From Hysterangium stoloniferum (Eukaryota; Basidiomycota; Agaricomycetes; Hysterangiales; Hysterangiaceae), in the NCBI GenBank assembly GCA_015178975.1, contig WHVD01000037.1:372001-436000 (forward strand): a stretch of 64,000 bases of DNA, given 5' to 3'. A program made the translations under genes and the position numbers. Below are positions 61,117 to 64,000 of this stretch, in pieces. The notes under the pieces are model-generated. The model ran no database searches and was not told where the DNA came from. It worked only from the letters and a program-made list of their open reading frames with translations. The number at the start of each line of letters is the position of its first letter. Position 1 is the first letter of the stretch.

Positions 61117-64000
61117 ATGCTCAATTCTGCCCTCCCTGAAGAATTACAACTCAAAGAATGCGAAGCAACTGTCAGCGCATATAATATGCTTGGCGGGCTT
61201 CGGTATTTGAGAGAACAAAAGATGAAAAGCGCGATAAAGACTTATAACGAGGCTAAGGTCAGCTCAACTTCATTTCCATATTAGTAGATCTAAGCATCTT
61301 GCAATATTCGTGCAGCAATATATACAACAACATGGAGCGCGTATTCGCAACGCGGTCAGTTGCTACAAGATTCGGCTGATGTTTAGGCTGATCACTGTTC
61401 CTATAGATTGCGCAAGAGAGGACTGTTCCTCAGGATAATGCCTCTATGGGACCGGAAATCAATGTGCCTAATCGATACTCTTCCTCACTGGGTTTTGCAG
61501 TGGACTTACGCATTACCCACTCTAGGCATTACCCCAACCCAAGGAGCGAAGTAAAAATAATGATGTTCGTCATCCCAAACATTCCTAAGAGCCGTCGATT
61601 CTCAGTGCATATCTCCTTAGATCACCATGTCAGTTGACGACGTGGCTGCTGTTTTTGCGGATGTCAATATCGATGTCAGTCAAGAAGGAGTCACGAGCGT
61701 GAGTTTCAATACCCTTCATTCCACATACTAAATATTGAATCTGTAATATATCTTTTTTAGACCTTGAATGTCCAGAGAAGATTGCCGGCCTCCCGGATGC
61801 ATGTTCGTTCCATATACTTTATGATAAGTCACAGTGCCTGACAAACACCTGGTAGATTTTCCCTAAAGGTGTAAATACTATTGTCAAATCAGTTCCTCGT
61901 GAATGTGAGCTGGGAGCTGGGACCGGGAAGATCGAAGTTGATGGCGCATCAGGTGGCGTTGCCTCGGACACCTCGGCCAGTAAGCAGGAAGGTATGTGAC
62001 GTTCTGTTAGGGTCCATTCTAATTTATAATCTTCTCTTAATAGACACCTCCCCGATAGCTTGCAACACCTCGCAGTTATCAAAGGACATGGAGGAATCAG
62101 AACCGGTTATATCGTAAACAATTCTATACTTGCATCTTGTTGTATGATCTCATTATCTCCTGGGGCAGTATTAGTAACCCTTCCGTTGCATGTGTTGAGA
62201 TTATTGCCATGGATACCTCTCTCACACCCTCAACACCCGTTGTAAAGACGTCCGAACCGTAAGCGCCTATGTTTTCTTCTCGTGTAGGGACATTAACCAC
62301 GGTGGGAACACCCCATAGGATCGCCGTCGTCGATAGCGTATGTACGGATTCTGGGTCCAAAGGTGCCGAGGCACAAGACCCATTTATAGAGAATGAGTGT
62401 AATGCGCCGGTGAAAACATCCCCACGGTAAGTGATCACGCCTTTGTTCTGTGGAACAAAACTTGAACAGTTTTTGCTCCTCTAGCATCCAGGTGGCCCCT
62501 CAGGTTGCTTCTCCCATCACCACCAGCAAGGGTCAGTCATCGCCGCCCACCACATGCCTACACGTCCCAGTGACGGAGACTGAAAGGTAGGAGACAAAGT
62601 TTTTTTCCAGACAGTGGGCTTGATTACTTTATTCGATCGGACAGTTTCCCACCTGAGGGTAGCGTGGAACGACCAGGGATGGTCCAAATGAAGATGGATG
62701 ACAATGGAACGAATGGGGTTGTCGCTGCCGGAGAGGAGAAACTTGTTGTGGAAGTAAGTCCCGCGAGTCTCATAACATGTCCCGTACTTAGCACGTCCGG
62801 CAAACACAGACAATTACATCCGAAAGTCAATGTGGGAAAGACAGTCTACCGGCGACAGGGTCTTCACAGTCTGCCGAAACCCCTGTCCGTTCAACCAAGA
62901 CAAAACGGTCTAGAAAGGAGAGGCTGCGTGCCCCAGGTGAAATAGATTTTGATGCGCTTAATAATTAGTATCTGATTTATATCGTAGCTAAGCAAGGGAA
63001 AGAAGGGAAAGTCAATGCAGAGTCATCTGAAATGTATGGAAATTATGCTGTTCTCCTTCGTCTGTTGCTCACGCTAACGGGATTCGCCTAGTGTCAAACC
63101 TTCCAGCGCTCAGGAAGACGTCAAGCCAAGATCTCCACGCCAATCGAACCCTGAGGACAGAGAAACCCTCCCTGTGTCCATTGCACAACCCGAAGAGTCG
63201 ACGCCAGGGGCACTGACACCCCTTGAACAGAAACATGTGGACATTGCCCTGGGTTTATTGGCCAAAGAAGACTCCCGTTATCCATTGAACTTCACTAGAA
63301 CATTCTTGGAGCACATGCTGCACAGACGCCTGCCACCGGAGAACAGCTCTCCTAGTTCAGAGACGACGAAACCTGTGTCCACTGGGTCATCTGCGGCGCC
63401 ACAATGGATCGACACAATGACTGCTGGCGAGGAAACGACTACGGGAAGTGGCGGGATAGTAGAGTCGGAAGTTCGGGCGAACAGCTCTCCTGGTCCAGAG
63501 AAGACGAAACCTGTGTCCACTGGGTCATCTGTGGTGCGACAATCGATCGACACATTGACTGCTGGGGAGGAAGCGGCTACAGGAAGCGGCGGGATAGTAG
63601 AGTCGGAAGTTCGGGTGTGTATAAAGATTTCAACATGCATTGAAATTAACTGATTTTGTGCATTAAATGGAAAGGCCGGTCCCAGAGACAACGCTGTCGC
63701 ACCTCTTTCGCCGGTATCACTCCTAGACACGGTGCAGGCGGGCTCCACTGCAACGGAGGCGCAGGAAGGGAACATTGCGTCGGTAACTTGTTCTACCAAT
63801 ACAATCTACGAAGCGCCTCCCCTAGACATCCCTACTTCACTTGCCTCGCCAGAATTACTTCTAGAGGTGGCGCCTCCCCTAGACATCCCTACTTCACTTG
63901 CCTCGCCAGAATTACTTCTAGAGGTGGCGCCTCCCCTAGACATTTCTACTTCACTTGCCTCGCCAGAATTACTTCTAGAGGTGGCGCCTCCCCTAGACAT
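61117..64000 (+). CDS. Unrecognised Ser/Thr/Pro-rich gene with coding repeats, 3' end outside window
   Basis: The first exons are well supported. ATG 61117 (MLNSALPEELQLKECEATVS, then YNMLGGLRYLREQKMKSAIK) runs to a donor at 61258. The exon 61316-61354 gives QYIQQHGARIRNA, followed by an exon from 61407. From about 61890 on, short acidic Ser/Thr-rich exons alternate with small introns (GGVASDTSASKQED, LSKDMEESEP, EKTKPVSTGSSV). 63174-63616 is one long frame with EQKHVDIALGLLAKEDSRYP and FTRTFLEHMLHRRLPPENSS, then two 46-residue repeats. After an intron the frame reads into a 19-residue repeat (APPLDIPTSLASPELLLEV) that is cut by the window edge. I recognise no family. It could be two adjacent genes; the exon chain between 61640 and 63170 is not resolved. 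Confidence 0.5.
63341..63616 (+). repeat. In-frame tandem repeat, two copies of 138 bp
   Basis: GAACAGCTCTCC begins both copies (63341 and 63479). Both carry KPVSTGSS, a W/S-I-D-T block and TTGSGGIVESEVR / ATGSGGIVESEVR. The unit length of 138 bp equals 46 codons, so the frame is kept. Confidence 0.9.
63813..64000 (+). repeat. In-frame 57-bp minisatellite, three copies and a partial fourth
   Basis: Units start GCGCCTCCCCTAGACAT at 63813, 63870, 63927 and 63984. They are almost identical at DNA level; in the third copy CATCCC is CATTTC. Each encodes 19 residues beginning APPLDI. The array continues past the window edge. Confidence 0.93.

Noticed and set aside
63806-64000. Minus-strand repeat protein rich in Ser/Gly/Arg
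   Set aside because: It is the antisense reading of the 57-bp minisatellite; the plus frame continues from supported upstream exons.
63341-64000. CRISPR-like array of regular repeats
   Set aside because: The repeats are contiguous without spacers, in frame with codons, and the genome is eukaryotic.

Overview
This 64 kb window is nuclear DNA of a filamentous basidiomycete, most likely an agaricomycete. The genes carry many short introns (about 45-65 nt, GT..AG). They are packed on both strands with 100-250 bp between neighbours, and their products are typical fungal housekeeping and regulatory proteins (YAK1, BRE1, PMS1, PEX5, ERT1, TFB1, CASP/Coy1). The transposon classes at the left end (Crypton, Tc1/mariner, small LTR elements) are also usual for such genomes. 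I cannot name the species.

Left end, 1-9.2 kb: a transposon graveyard. It holds a decayed Crypton tyrosine recombinase (1-848); a solo LTR (1160-1881) inside a tandem duplication; and a dead Tc1/mariner element (about 2.16-5.51 kb) into which a second solo LTR (2338-2810) and a complete LTR-flanked Gag-only element (2937-4820) have inserted, each with a perfect 5-bp target duplication. Next to it lies a Ty3-type gag/protease fragment framed by two 272-bp LTRs in inverted orientation (5518-8122).

9.2-21 kb: CASP/Coy1 Golgi golgin (+), TFIIH subunit Tfb1 (-), proteasome assembly chaperone 4 (+), a PHOSPHO-type HAD phosphatase (+) and the DYRK kinase Yak1 (-). 21-26.5 kb is gene-poor: an unrecognised minus-strand gene, short tandem repeats, and a membrane-anchored glutaredoxin-like protein whose active-site cysteine is replaced by serine.

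26.5-39 kb: acetoacetyl-CoA synthetase (-), a GRF zinc-finger protein (+), a RING/TRAF-type zinc-finger protein (+), the histone H2B ubiquitin ligase Bre1 (-) and a fused allantoicase/ureidoglycolate lyase (-). Both RING genes split the RING domain with a microexon (17 nt and 13 nt). 39-40.4 kb is AT-rich and repeat-bearing.

40.4-48.8 kb: the mismatch-repair endonuclease Pms1 (-), a hormone-sensitive-lipase-type hydrolase with an N-terminal membrane region (+), and a three-finger C2H2 transcription factor with a His/Gln repeat (+). 48.8-52.3 kb is gene-poor with decayed coding-like traces.

52.3-64 kb: the peroxisomal receptor Pex5 (+), Cdc26 of the anaphase-promoting complex (-), a PRA1 Rab acceptor (+), the release-factor methyltransferase Mtq1/HemK (-), the Zn2Cys6-PAS regulator Ert1 (+), and an unrecognised repeat-rich gene (+) that runs off the right edge. 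Pex5, Ert1, acetoacetyl-CoA synthetase and the ureide-degrading fusion all touch the use of alternative carbon or nitrogen sources, but nothing indicates that they form a co-regulated cluster. No bacterial-type system, CRISPR array or confident tRNA/rRNA gene was found. Exon boundaries were inferred by eye from reading frames, splice dinucleotides and family conservation.
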